From Bemisia tabaci (Eukaryota > Arthropoda > Insecta > Hemiptera > Aleyrodidae): 64,000 nucleotides of DNA. This document shows positions 10,690 through 22,220 of this stretch, piece by piece (position 1 is the stretch's first letter; each line of letters starts with the position of its first letter). Under the pieces are notes generated by a model. The model had not been told where the DNA came from. It searched no databases and saw only the letters and a list, made by a program, of their open reading frames with translations. The stretch spans positions 88,300,411 to 88,364,410 of the forward strand of contig NC_092793.1 in assembly GCF_918797505.1 (NCBI RefSeq), given 5' to 3'. Position numbers and translations under genes: made by a program.

Positions 10690-11605
10690 GAACGCAGGCG
10701 CGAGACGCTTTGGTTGAACTTTTGAGAAAAGTACTGCATAATAGTTGACTTTTTAAAATAACTATACCAAAGTAATGAATTTTTTTTAGAAATTTTCAGT
10801 AAAAACTACTGCAAACGCGCAACATTATAGTGCATAGACTAGATTTCTAGTCGCTTGAAACTGCGGGAGGCCGAAGAAATTTCTGCACCCCTGGCCGAAC
10901 CCCCTAATTTTCCCTCGGTTCTGCCAAAGCGCGGGCCCCTCGTGCAAGTGTAGTAATTTTTACTCAGAAAGAGTTTGACAGAAATTCCAGTGGTTTGTTT
11001 CTCTCTCTATCTTCCTCTATTTTTTCACATTTCTATATCATTAGCTTTAGGACCCAGGGGCCCGGGTGGCGAGCGTCCCCCCCCCCCGCCACCAAGGCCA
11101 GTCCGGCTCTAGCGGGCCACAAGGCGCGCGCTTGGTGCGCGTATTAATCAGGCGCTGAAGTGATGCGACGGCACCCATTTGTTTAAACCTAGGCAAGCCT
11201 CACGTGGGGTCAAAGGGTGCCTAAGCGGGGAGGAGGGGGGCAGGGGTTCTGAAAAAACTGCCATAAGTAATTAATTCGTGTTTCCATTTAAGTTTACGCG
11301 CTAAATAAAATATGATCTTAAACTTCAATTCTTGGTTTGTTGATCCGGTCAAAGAATCTTGTCCGCCCATCCGCGATTTTTCCCGGCACGCATAAGAATA
11401 CGCGATGATAGTGGCTTCGGTATTCAGTCCCTTTATCCGTCCTCATAACGTTCGGACCAATTATTTCAGGGTTTATAAAGTTCCATCCTGTTTTTTGATC
11501 CTCCAACTAAGAATTTTCTCTTAAAAAGCAGTCAGTACACTTTATTTTCTGGAGGAGCCCTCCTCCCACCCTATTTTCATTCCTGTTATTTCTTCGGCCC
11601 GAGGA
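10690..11605. other. Unassigned DNA
   Basis: No gene recognised. It contains a C-run at 11079-11088 and short GC-rich stretches (10880-11160). Open frames are short and lack motifs. Confidence 0.4.
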
Positions 11606-12447
11606 TCAGAAAACAGGGCCGGATTTACCTACTTTGCCGCCCATGGGCCGCCTGTATTTTGCCGCCCCCTTCTCATTCGTTTTGAAACATCAATAAAAAC
11701 CATCAAACGAACGTGCCAGCGGGGGAGGGGTGCATAAGACGCGTTTACTCGTGTTGGACACATTTTTTGCGAAAGCCCTGTCAACACTACTGGCAAAAGT
11801 TCACGGAACTTTGTGCGGAAGTTAAGTTTCGTTAACCTATCTCTGCGTGGACAAGGCCTTCCATTCATAAGAAATGAACGAAAAAATTAGGAAAGAACAA
11901 ACATAAATGTGGAGTAATGATTTTAACTTCCGCCGCCGCGCCGCGCTGACCGCACTGTGTTTGGCGCAATGCGTGAAGTATTCCGACAGTCTTGTAGGCG
12001 CTGCGAGTTTCACGCCGACCGCTGCTGAACGCACTGTGATTGACGCAATGCGTGAAGTATTCGTGCAGTCTTGTAGGCGCTAATATGTGTTACATGCCGA
12101 TCACCACGCCGAGGGCTTCTTCGTTTCAACTCAAGTCCGTTTCATCATTTCTCTCTAAGTCGCACCGTTCCGGGCCAAATTGCGTGTTTTAACTATTTGG
12201 TTTCTCTCTTAACTTGAATAATTAAAGGTGCTGTCTCTTGTATCTCAGAAAGACGACAAAATTAGAAATTATAATACTCTCAGGAATTGAGAGATAATGA
12301 CGCCTTCTCTCGTTTGTAATTTTTTTTCTAAATACGATTTTTTTATACCTACATTTAAAAAAATTGCAAAATTTGCCGGCCCCTATAGATTTGCCGCCAT
12401 GGGCCGCAGCCCATGTGGCCACCCCTTAATCCGGCTCTGTCAGAAAA
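11606..12447. mobile_element. hAT-type non-autonomous element (11614-12439)
   Basis: The ends are CAGGGCCGGATTTACC and the reverse of AATCCGGCTCTG. The 8-bp duplication TCAGAAAA is exact at 11606-11613 and 12440-12447. Both features are diagnostic of hAT transposons. The 826-bp interior has no transposase. It includes the internal direct repeat CGCAATGCGTGAAGTATTC (about 11967 and 12045). Confidence 0.85.
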
Positions 12448-14514
12448 TATTTATTCTTTACGATTGAATTTATAATCCCTGAGATACAAAAATATTTTCT
12501 GCAGAACTTTAAAAAACCGGGGCTCAGAGCCGATTTCGGGTGTATTTTTATGGGCTCCAGGCGCAGATTATGGTGCTGACCGCCTAAATCTCTACCTCTC
12601 AGAGGTCAGATGGGGATAGTAGTGGACCTTCTCAACCCTTTGTCAGAGAGAGTTCTGGAAGGCTCTTCTTAAAAATGCGAGATTATTCGGATCACATTTG
12701 GCAAAAAAAGGATACGTGAAATTATGGGCGTCGAAAACAGCATACAGCATCATGACATTTTCACGAAACTGTTATTGTCTGGTATGGTCATGTGTAAAGG
12801 ATGCCTGATGAAAGGTTGCCTAAGAAGGTGCTGGATTGGATAATAATACCTCTCAGTTTTCCGGAAAAGCGATCTTTTTGCGGGAAAATGAGCAAATTTG
12901 ACGCACATTTGTCATGTAAGCAATTTACTTTTATGAATTTTCCTGAAACCATGGTAGAGTGATTCTTATATATTTTCAGCTCCTGAATCCGAATATGACC
13001 TTGGTTTTATCCATCACCCTACAGATTTCTGTTGAAGCCAATTTCTCCAAGCCTAAATTTGTGTGAAAGCTTTCCCGGACTCAAAAGTGTATTGAAAATA
13101 CATTTTCAAAATTTCTCCAATGTGCGATATATTGATCCTTATGTATTTTGATTCGCTGAGTCCAAGCTTATCTCAGATTTTTCCTATCGTTCACTATTTT
13201 ACCGGGAAAGTCGATTTTCCTAGGAAAACGAAGTTTTTTGGTATTTTTGCGACGATTTTCCTGTTCGATAAGGGGTTTCAGAAATTTTTCGAGATCCTTT
13301 TCCTCTGTTGTATTAAGACACGCTGAACCCGAATTTGACCTTCACTTATCTTTGAGAACCCCCCGTATTCTGGAAGATCCAATTTTTCTGGGTCAAAAGC
13401 TTTACCGGGCGGTTTCCACCTCCGGGGAAATTCTTCCCAAGGCTAGGAATCTCGGGAAATTTTAAAAATTTTCCGCGTGTGTGATACATCGATTTTCATG
13501 AAATCCAGGCTGATAACCCCCAATATGGCCCCAGAAAAAATTTCCCCGGAGGTGGAAACTGCCCGGAAAAACTTTTGGTCCAGAAAAATTGGACCAGAAG
13601 AATTCTTATTTATTTATTTTTGGTCGAACAGTGTATTTAGGTTAATATCGGAAAAGTCTAACTTTTCTAAATTGGTGGGGGGGGGGGGGTTCTTATTTGT
13701 AGAGTTAGTAAATATTAGTACCACCAAAATTTAAACCCCGCTGTGAATAATTTGAGAGGGGGAGCAGAGAAATGAAAGTAAAGAAAAAAAAGCGATAAGC
13801 CTTGTTAGTCGCAAAACTGAAAAAAGAGTAAAAAATAAAATCTAAGAAGTTGGGACGGATGGACGGAATTCACCGACAAGCAAAATAAAAACTCAACATG
13901 AGCAGAGTAGAGGGAAAAAGAGTAAAAGGAAATTGTATAACAGCTGACTCTCCTCTCACGAGCTGAACGCTCACTGCACTATCCGCTTCTCGCTCATCCG
14001 AATCTCGATTATCCGTTACTGAACAAAATACGAGAATTATGTGGCAACATGGCGCATGTAGTCAAACGCGGACTGTCATAACCGTTTACCTTCGTTTTCC
14101 GTCGGAAATTTTTTTTAAGGATTGAAACTTTGCAAGAAATTCACTGAATGTATGGGCTATACGTTTACTACATCTAAGTCTCGAATTTTTTTGCCGATTT
14201 TGAATAAATTGCTTGAAACACTCGTCATCTCCTGAGGCCGCCCATGAGTTCACCCGCCGTTCAGTGTCGTTTGACTTTATTTGTAGGATTTTTGCTACGA
14301 TATTTGACATACATTTAGTTCATATACCTAGCTACAGCGTTTGTATGTTAGAATTTCGAAATTCTTCCATCATTTTCAAAATTTTTGGGAAAAACTCGGG
14401 ACATGACTCTCATTTCAAATTTCGCGGCAAAATCGACTCTAGCGCGATCTCTTATCGGAAATTTGCGAATCGAACTCCGGGAGGAATCACCTTAAAGAAA
14501 GAATAAATGACTGT
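12448..14514. repeat. Degenerate repeats with one clear inverted repeat
   Basis: Loose repeats of the phrase CTGAATCCGAATATGACCTT occur near 12985, 13155, 13325 and 13510. An inverted repeat pairs 13370-13430 with 13535-13598 (GGTGGAAACTGCCCGG and its complement). A G-run sits at 13676-13690. No gene is recognised. Confidence 0.4.
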
Positions 14515-15637
14515 AAGCGGAATGTTTTAATTACATTCGGAAATGTGCGTACCTAATTCAGCTGAAAAAACTACTCCACTCAGATTGCTGTAAAAAAAGG
14601 ATGTAGTTTTCTTCTGGTCAGACCAGCCTACTAAAATTCTAGAATAGGTAATTAAAATAACTTGTTTAAAAAGCCCCGGTCTTATGCAATTTTGATGGTG
14701 AAAAGGAAATAACTATTCAACCAGACGCTACAAAAAGAGGGATTGGTAGTTTCTTGATGCAGAAAAGCAAACCAGTAGCTTACTTTGCTAAAGCACTCAC
14801 TGAAACGCAGACAAACATCCAGGGCCGAATCGATAAGGAATTTTATGCGATCATGGCCTCCCTTAACAAGTTCTATCAATATGTACAGGACAGAGATGTT
14901 ACAGTTGAGTGTGATCATGAACCGATTATTTGCTTTGTGAAAAAAAGACATTCACAAAATTAAATCATAAAGACTCAAGATGATGTACCAAAGATTACAT
15001 AATTTTAAGGTAGATGTAGTTTTCAAACCTGGTCATAAAATGTATATTGCTGATTTACTGTCCCGGCAGTATTTAAATGAGAAAGTAAAAGATGATCCAG
15101 ATTTAAAAAGGAATTCATACATGCAATTATTGTAAATGAATTAGGAACGGATGAAGACCTTTTAGAATTTCAAACAGAAACGGACAAATATCCGGCGTTA
15201 AAGATTTTGGTACAATATTTATTGAATAGTTTGCTCAATCCAAAAGAAAATTAGCCTGAAATCATTCTATAAGCTAGGAGAATTTTCATATTTAGAAGGA
15301 GGTGTCATTGTCAATGATGAAAGGATAATAGTTCCAATTTTAAGGAAACAGAAAATTTTAAAACTATTGCACACTGAACATCTGAGTAATACTAAAACCA
15401 CAGCCAAAGCACGTGAATTATACTTTTGGCTAGGAATGAACTCTGACACAATTAACTTTATCAGAAGCTATGAGATATGTGAAAAATTCCAAAAAGTAAT
15501 AAGGTTGAACCTCTATTACCCATTCCTGTGCCTGATAATATTTTTGAGGTATTCGATTCACTGTTAGACTTCGCGGAGGTAAAGAATGAGCATTTTCTAG
15601 TATTAGTATTTCTCAAAATGGCTTGAAATTTTAAATG
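14515..15637 (+). pseudogene. gypsy RT connection, RNase H and integrase N-terminus
   Basis: The frame reads GMF, a stop, then CVPNSAEKTTPLRLL (connection domain). RNase H follows at about 14690-14960 with its acidic residues: IQPDATKRGIGSFL, then the Glu of DKEFYAI and the Asp of ECDHEP. The KPGHKMYIADLLSRQ block is at about 15030. The integrase zinc finger is at 15367-15492 (HTEH, then SYEIC); its third ligand is Ser instead of Cys. Stops and frameshifts occur. The region ends at a 5-bp duplication where a MITE inserted (15638). Confidence 0.8.
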
Positions 15638-16151
15638 GACGGTGTAAGTTGGCAATCACATAACTCCGTTTGTGACGTCGGAGACTTCCTGTCATATTTA
15701 AAGTATTTTTGGAACGTAAAACTACTCAACGGTAATTCTTTAAAACTGCCGTGATTTTTCTTCTCTGTGCGAAGAAAATTCTGCAAAAACTCCCAGGAAT
15801 GATGTTAATTTGTTCTCCTTTAAAAGAATAGCATAGAGGCGGAGATTTTCAGACACCGCAAACGAGATATCGACGGTGAAAGTCGGCAATCACATAACTC
15901 GTTTGCGGTGTCTGAAAATCTCCGCCTGTACGTCATTTTTTAAAGGAGAACAAATTGACATTATTTCTTGAAGTTTTTGCAGAATTTTCTTCGAATTGAG
16001 AAGAAAAATCATGACAGAATTACCGTTGAGTAGTTTTCCATTTAAAAAATAAAGTATGACAGGAAGTCTGCGACGTCGCAAACCGAGTTATGTGATTGCC
16101 GACTTACACCGCCGATATGTGATTGTGGACTTATGCCGCGCCGTCGAAATG
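15633..16151. mobile_element. Palindromic MITE in integrase, 5-bp duplication (15638-16146)
   Basis: The duplication AAATG flanks it (15633-15637, 16147-16151). Removing the element plus one duplication leaves the integrase frame open and continuous. Arms such as GGCAATCACATAACTCCG pair with the reverse over roughly 240 bp. The terminal motif occurs three more times: at the fold centre (about 15878), at about 16090 and, degenerate, at the right border (about 16117). It has no coding capacity. The superfamily is uncertain. Confidence 0.8.
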
Positions 16152-16760
16152 TACCGTCGCATCATATTCATACAGTTATTGAAGCATTGAAACCTGTGTT
16201 TGCAACGCATGGTTTTCCACGTAAAATTGTTTGTGATGATGTATCCTTTTGCTCAAAAGAATTTTATAACTATATGGCACTACACAATTGTAAAATTGTC
16301 ACTACACTAATCCTAATTATCCATAAGTATACGGAATGATTGAAAAATATGTACAGGTTGCTAAGAAACTAATTTTTAAAAGCAAAGAAGGTAGACTTGA
16401 TCCGGAAGATTTTTTATTTGAATATTTAAACATGTCTGTCACGGGTATGAATGTCAGTGGTTCTAAAATTTTAATGAGTAGGCAGTCCACGACAGTGAAT
16501 TACCCTTCCCACCAAAATCATTGAAATAAAAAATGTGTAACGTTAGAAATAAAATTGTCGAGAGGCAATCAGAAATGACATATAGGTACAATATGCATGC
16601 TCCTCGCGCCTCACAAAATTTTAAAGTAGGTGACAACGTATCAGTTCAAAGTGGGAACATTTGGGAAAAAGGTGTGATTTTAGGAGAGGCAGAGGCGCCC
16701 AGGTCTTACATAGTAGAGTGTGAAAAAGGGAAGTAATTACCGTAGAAACTCGTATCGTCT
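16147..16760 (+). pseudogene. gypsy integrase catalytic core and C-terminal domain
   Basis: VIEALKPVFATHGFP, then KIVCDDVSFCSKEF (second Asp of the DDE triad) are at 16165-16270. GMIEKYVQVAKKL (the Glu) is at about 16335, in another frame. The GPY-like end VGDNVSVQSGNIWEKGVIL is at about 16625-16685. The frameshift near 16300 and further stops make it inactive. Integrase inserts the element DNA into the host chromosome. Confidence 0.75.
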
Positions 16761-17422
16761 GAAACACTCCTAGATCACCCCTTTAAACACAAAAGCAGAG
16801 GTCCTCTCTAATTTATATTTACTAGACATTGATGTTAAGGTCCTGATGAGAACTGAATATAGCTACCTCCTAATGAATAGAACATGGCACAAAATGAGGT
16901 AGAGAATCAGCAGTTACAAGAAAATCCTCCTGTCTTGGACAAAATCACACAGCTTGTTCGTCACGCAAAAAAATCGAATTTGCCCAAGCGCTTCACTGAT
17001 TTCGTTATGTATTTTTATGTTTTAATTTGTGCTGAAAACTGTTATTTTCGACTTTTTTCTTTTAATGATACCTAGTTCTTTATTATGACTCAATCACATT
17101 TTATTTCTTCTCTCTCTTGCAGTAGAGAATAATGATTTATATAATGTTTTGAGCTTCACAGTATCTCATACCTATTCAGAATTTGTTTTCCATGACTTAT
17201 ATGACATGATTTAATATAGTTAACATGAAGTTAAACTTCATACAAGGTATGAAGTACGAATTCCCTCTCAAGCAGTATACTTTATTTCATACGTAATGAT
17301 TTAAGTTTGTTTTCCTTCAAATATCATTACGTCAATCACATAATAGTTAACTCATAAGACTTTTTTTATTCTCTTCGGAGAATGTAGCTCTCACAAGAAA
17401 AGTAGCACTTTTCATGTATCCC
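16761..17422. other. gypsy 3' untranslated region
   Basis: AT-rich DNA between the integrase end and the polypurine tract. It contains the inverted motif TGAAGTTAAACTTCA at about 17226. No envelope-like gene is seen. Confidence 0.5.
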
Positions 17423-17434
17423 AAAAGGGGGAGA
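17423..17434 (+). other. Polypurine tract
   Basis: AAAAGGGGGAGA ends directly before the TGTTGT start of the 3' LTR. This is the usual second-strand priming site of LTR elements. Confidence 0.7.
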
Positions 17435-17569
17435 TGTTGTATATGGCAACACCGTTTCGATAACGTCACGTTTGTTCACTTTTCCCTGTCTCTCTCTGAA
17501 TACAGATTGTTCCTCAAGGCACACACACACGTGTTGATGTTATTTTCCTCTTTTTACACTTTGTAATGA
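17435..17569 (+). repeat. 3' LTR of the gypsy element
   Basis: Starts TGTTGTATATGGCAACACC and ends near TTTGTAATGA. Its last 50 bases match the 5' LTR end at 140-190. About 135 bp, short for a gypsy LTR. No TATA box is confidently placed. Confidence 0.7.
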
Positions 17570-17928
17570 TTAGTGAAGCATGTTCCGTGCAAGATTTAGT
17601 CAAAGAATTATCAGTCGTGTATTAATTAGGACAATTAGTCCATTTTTTTCTTCTTTCTTTCTTTCTTTCAAAACCGAAAACTTTTTTTTCCCTACCCCTT
17701 ACCCTCTCTTAAAAATTTACTTCTGAATACTCATCCTGTAAAACTTTTTGAATTTATGCGCTCCACTAATCTCAAAATTTAACCTTTCCCCTCAACCCTT
17801 TTGTATTTTTACTGATGTAACCTTAATTTCCATGTAAATTTATTAGTATTACTGCCTTGTTTAGAGGTGTAAATGGCCTTAGATGCTAAAGCACCGCTTT
17901 AAAATAAAATTATTTTACTACTACTACT

Positions 17929-17960
<32 letters not shown>

Positions 17961-18005
17961 AGATGCTAAAGCACCGCTTTAAAATAAAATTATTCTACTA
18001 CTACT

Positions 18006-18251
18006 AAACTGAGAATTGGTCACACAAATTTTTCCCATAGCTATTTGATGACCCAATCAAACCGTCCTGCTTGCACTTCTTGTCCAAATTCCCCCTTAAC
18101 GGTAGATCACGTTCTTATAAGTTGCCCACTTTATACAGATATCCGAAAACGGTTTTTTCCCTACCCCTTACCCTCTCTTAAAAATTTACTTCTGAATACT
18201 CATCCTGTGAAACTTTTTGAATTTATGCGCTCCACTAATCTCAAAATTTAA
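18006..18251 (+). pseudogene. C-terminal end of a LINE ORF2
   Basis: The frame reads LRIGHTNFSHSYLMTQ, then CTSCPNSPLTVDHVLISCP, and stops at 18249. The CX2C...H...C zinc-binding block after an RIGHT-like motif is the usual end of ORF2 in several LINE clades (I/Jockey/R1 type). It is 5'-truncated and followed by the repeated 3' untranslated region. Confidence 0.65.
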
Positions 18252-18375
18252 CCATTCCCCTCAACCCTTTTGTATTTTTAATGATATTTCCATGTAAATT
18301 TATTACTGTTACTGCCCTCTTTAGAGGTGTAAATGGCCTTAGATGCTAAAGCACCGCTTTAAAATAAAATTATTT

Positions 18376-18413
<38 letters not shown>

Positions 18414-18430
18414 TCTTTCTTTCTTTCTTT

Positions 18431-18482
<52 letters not shown>

Positions 18483-18720
18483 TCCTGGCCTTAGATGCTA
18501 AAGCACCGCTTTAAAATAAAATTATTTACTACTACTACTACTACTTTCTTTCTTTCTTTAAAATAAAATTATTCTACTACTACTTCTACTACTACTACTA
18601 CCACTACCACTACTGCTACTGCTACTGCTACTGCTACTGCTACTGCTACTGCTACTGCTACTGCTACTGCTTCTGCTTCTGCTTCTGCTTCTGCTTCTAC
18701 TTCTACTTCTACTTCTACTC

Positions 18721-19017
18721 TACCGAAGAAAAAAAACACTAAGAAGTGGCCCGAAACCTGTATGTAACAAGGTGGAGAAATGGTGCTGGGTCCACATCAT
18801 TTCGTGGGGAAAACAAAGCCAAGAAGTTCCAAAAATTAAAATTCGAGTCAAAAATAATTTTTTGAACTCTAATGCGCACCAGTAGGTACAAAACTGAGGA
18901 GGGAGAGTGTTCCGCTCAGGCAGTTTGCAATGGAATATTAAGTTGGAGTCACGTCGAGAGATCTATACCGGTTTGGGCCTTTTTAGACCTCATCAGTAGA
19001 TCACACTCGGCAGTGAA
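18721..19017. other. Non-repetitive island within the microsatellites
   Basis: The phrases GTGGCCCGAAACCTGTATG (about 18747) and, on the minus strand, CTGATGAGGTCTAAAAAGGC (about 18987) resemble parts of Penelope-type hammerhead motifs, but they are not arranged as one fold. No gene is seen. Confidence 0.3.
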
Positions 19018-19471
19018 CTACTACTACTACTACTATTACTACTACTTTCTTTCTTTCTTTCTTTCTTTCTTTCATTCCCTCAACCTTACTACACAAAATT
19101 ACCATTCCCCTCAACCCTTTTGTATTTTTACTGATATTTCCATGTAAATTTATTACTGTTACTGCCCTCTTTAGAGGTGTAAATGGCCTTAGATGCTAAA
19201 GCACCGCTTTAAAATAAAATTATTTTACTACTACTACTTTCTTACGCTTTAAAATAAAATTATTTTACAACTACTTAAAATTATTTTACTACTACTACTA
19301 CTACTACTCTCTCTTTCTTCCTTTCTTTCTTTCTTTCTTTCCTCTGTCTTTCTTTCTTTCATTCTTCTTTCTTTAAAGCATCGCTTTAAAATAAATTTAT
19401 CTTACTACTGCCCTCTTTAGAGGTGTAAATGGTCTTAGATGCTAAAGCACCGCTTTAAAATAAAATTATTT

Positions 19472-19563
<92 letters not shown>

Positions 19564-19570
19564 TCTTTCT

Positions 19571-20506
19571 TTTTTGCTTTAGGAGCATAAGATGACGAAA
19601 ATTTTTTTTTGTTCTTTTTTAACTGACCCCTTTTTATTGGCTAATATTATAATACAACATGCATCACAATCTATGAATAATGAAATTAATAAAGTAGAAA
19701 AAGGAAATCTATATAAATAGAGACGGACATGATAATTATTCCCCGTCAGTGGTGTCTAAGCCGGAATCCACCGTAGGGCATGCATCGGCGAAATGACGAA
19801 AGTAAAATAAAAATATCAGATTATAAAATTCTAAGACACATTTATATTTAGTGCCACAAAAATCACTTGTGAAGTATTTTCGTGTTTCATCAAGATCGCA
19901 GATCCTTTGAATGCCCTATAGCAATCCTAAACCTACATGATGAATAAATTCATTGTAATTCCAGAGTGCCAGAGAAAATGACATACCTGTGCAAAGACAT
20001 CGGACAAAATTCTACCATTTTCATCGCTGTGTTATTACGATCATGACCCACCAGTTGCAAATGCTTTGCCTGACTTCTCTATCCGAAGTAACTGATTTCC
20101 TCACAAACATGCAGGTAAAATATAATCACACCAACTTCACCTAGCCTGGCTGACAAAGTTTTTCTATAAGAAAGACTGAGAATGGTCTCTGAGACCCCCA
20201 TATAGGATACCCACATTGCAATTTTGCTTTTCATGAATTTTTTTTTTAAGTTTCCCCGTCCCAGCAACAGGTATATTGCCTCATATGACTCCCTACCTCT
20301 AAACTCGAATCACAAACCCAAGTAGCAGAGGTTGCAACAACTTGCAACGAAATCGTTTGATTCTTGCAACTAATAGATTCATGTGCAGATTGCCTACTCT
20401 CTCCCCCGAAGGAGCTATCATTGTTGGAACTAGTTGCAATTAAGTTGAAACATGTTTCAACTTCAAAGTATTGATGCCCCTTCTGTTCTATTTCCGCCTC
20501 TTTGAA
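19571..20506. other. Unassigned DNA
   Basis: AT-rich with no recognisable gene. The motif GTTGCAA/TTGCAAC recurs several times near 20328-20460 and gives weak self-complementarity. Confidence 0.4.
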
Positions 20507-21558
20507 CGGAAATTTCGTCCGTTTTGGCGTATCTTGAAGCGTAAGGTCACAAACGGCCCAATGACGACGTGAGGCTATGGGCCGGCGCGGCGGGGCGCGC
20601 GCAGGGCAGGGTTGCGCAACGCCGCATTACACCGCACCGGTGTAGAGGAACGAACGGTGGGGTGGGAGGGGGATATCCGGTGGAAAAGTATCCACATTTT
20701 CTATCCATAATGAAACTGCATTACACTTTTTCAATATAGATGAGGAAATATGAGCCATACAAGGAAGTGATGAAAAGAGTGACAAGAACATATAATATGT
20801 ATAGTTTGTACGATTAGGAGCGTAAGTGGAGTATAAAATTTGCCGTAACTACAGAACAGCACTGAAATAATCTCCGGGAAATAAAAGCTGCTATTGTCAA
20901 CATACCTGTTGATCATCAAAACAGAAAATTCTCACCCACCGGAGGTACCGGAAACCACTACTGGTATTTGACTAATTAAAAAGATATGTGCGATGTTGTC
21001 GAATAGTAAGCCCTTTACGCGATCAAATGCGATTAGTGCAAATTTAATTTGGAAAGTCGAAGAAAAATTTGATGAAAGAAAATTGCCCTAAATTCGGAAA
21101 GTGCTCCTAGTGTTTTTCTATCATGTGAAGTGTTTGCACATGAATGTCAATGGCAGTGCGTGGACCTCTCATCTGGTAATTCCAATATGGAATTCTCAGG
21201 GCTGTTCTGTAGTTACGGCAAATTTTACCCTCACTTACGCTCCTAATCGTACAAACTATACATATTATATGTTTTTGTCACTCTTTTCATCACTTCCTTG
21301 TATGGCTCATATTTCCTCATCTATATTGAAAAAATGTAATGCAGTTTCATTATGGATAGAAAATTTGGATGCTTTTCCACCGGATATCCCCCTCTCACCC
21401 CACCGTTTGTTCCTCTACGCCGGTGTAATGCGGCGATGCGCAATCCTGCCCTGCGCGCGCGCCCCGTCGCGCCGCGCCGGCCCATAGCCTCACGTCGTCA
21501 TTGGGCCGTTTGTGACCTTACGCTTCAAGATACGCCAAAACGGACGAAATTTCCTCTC
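20507..21558. repeat. Long inverted repeat, about 355-bp arms
   Basis: Arms 20507-20860 and 21201-21558 are complementary with few mismatches; for example AATTTCGTCCGTTTTGGCG pairs with its reverse near 21536. The loop is about 340 bp. The outer thirds of the arms are strongly GC-rich (GGCGCGGCGGGGCGCGCGC), unlike the AT-rich loop. No terminal duplication or transposase was found. ORFs in the arms are mirror shadows. Confidence 0.75.
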
Positions 21559-21763
21559 AAGGGACCGTAACTCGCAATTTTCCTTCAGAATTGATATCTC
21601 GCTTGCCAAAATTTTTGAATTTTGGATTTATGCCCTTTGAGGCACGGGTTAAAATGTTTTTAAAAGTTTTTCCTTTTAGGAGGTTCATTTAGAGACTACA
21701 TAGAAACTTTTTAGGGGTTGACCAACTTGATTTTCGCAAAACTCAAAAATAAGGTACACCCTA
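21559..21763. other. Unassigned DNA
   Basis: No gene or repeat recognised. Confidence 0.3.
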
Positions 21764-21932
21764 CCCTTGTCCCACGATCAAATGAACTCATCAAATAGTC
21801 ATCAAATGTAAGATGGCGACTGGTTTTCGCCCAAGTCCGCTATCAAATGTTAGCGGGCCGTCAAATGTTGATGAGCCCGCCATCTTGCATTTGATGACTA
21901 TTTGATGAGTTCATTTGATCGTAGGACGAGGG
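21764..21932. mobile_element. Hairpin MITE, ATCAAATGAACTCATC arms
   Basis: Arms of about 60 bp (CCCTTGTCCCACGATCAAAT...AAGATGGCG) are matched in reverse at 21872-21932. The subunit ATCAAATG repeats through the loop. No duplication could be fixed. Confidence 0.55.
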
Positions 21933-22220
21933 CTATAGATCTACCGTATGAACAAGATTCATCAAATCACTGTCAGTTTCGGCGATAGCCGAGTCGATTG
22001 GGGTGTCAAGTGATTCTCCGCTTCGGCCCGAGATTTGGGATCGATTCTCGATGCCCAAAATAATCAATTATGACCTGCTAATCGTTTGCCGTTGTTTTAC
22101 TGCCATGGTTCATTAATCGATCGTAGATAAATGCATAATTTTGATTTCCGATTTTTTTCTGTATTGAACAAAACTAAAAATAATTTTCTCTGAAGAGAAA
22201 TATATACAAAAACATTGAAT

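Larger units (their letters stand above)
5191..14495. mobile_element. Possible 9.3-kb TTAA-flanked element, itself full of insertions
   Basis: TTAA followed by GGTGATTCCTCCCG occurs at 5191, and the exact reverse complement, CGGGAGGAATCACC then TTAA, ends at 14495. TTAA duplications are known for piggyBac and Kolobok elements. I see no transposase between the ends, and inner subterminal similarity is weak. The span includes a SINE, a mariner palindrome, a hAT element and others. A chance match of 14 bp plus TTAA is possible but unlikely. Confidence 0.35.
1..17569 (+). mobile_element. Decayed Ty3/gypsy LTR retrotransposon, heavily nested
   Basis: This is the outermost element of the first 17.6 kb. 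Its parts occur in the order 5' LTR, primer site, gag, RT, RNase H, integrase, polypurine tract, 3' LTR, which is the Ty3/gypsy order. The coding segments lie at about 391-453, 848-1568, 1600-1865, 4633-4850, 14515-15637 and 16147-16760, all on the + strand. I see no protease between gag (ending 1568) and RT (from about 1600), so a deletion is likely there. Stops and frameshifts occur throughout, so the copy is dead. The gaps are filled by later insertions listed separately. The family is Ty3/gypsy from domain order and motifs; the lineage cannot be named. Confidence 0.85.
17640..19570 (+). repeat. Pile-up of LINE 3' ends with CTTT and CTA microsatellites
   Basis: The 3' terminal phrase GATGCTAAAGCACCGCTTTA followed by AAATAAAATTATT recurs at about 17883, 17961, 18340, 18492, 19191 and 19439, with shorter pieces at 18559, 19239 and 19378. 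Most copies continue straight into (TAC)n, and then into (CTTT)n. Only the copies at 17668 and 18006 extend further upstream. The tails are microsatellites rather than poly(A). Other arrays are (CTACTG)n and (TTCTGC)n at 18605-18715. Confidence 0.8.

Noticed and set aside
18721..19017. A second hammerhead ribozyme
   Set aside because: CTGATGA and GAAAC-like words are on opposite strands or followed by CAAAC, so no single fold is formed.
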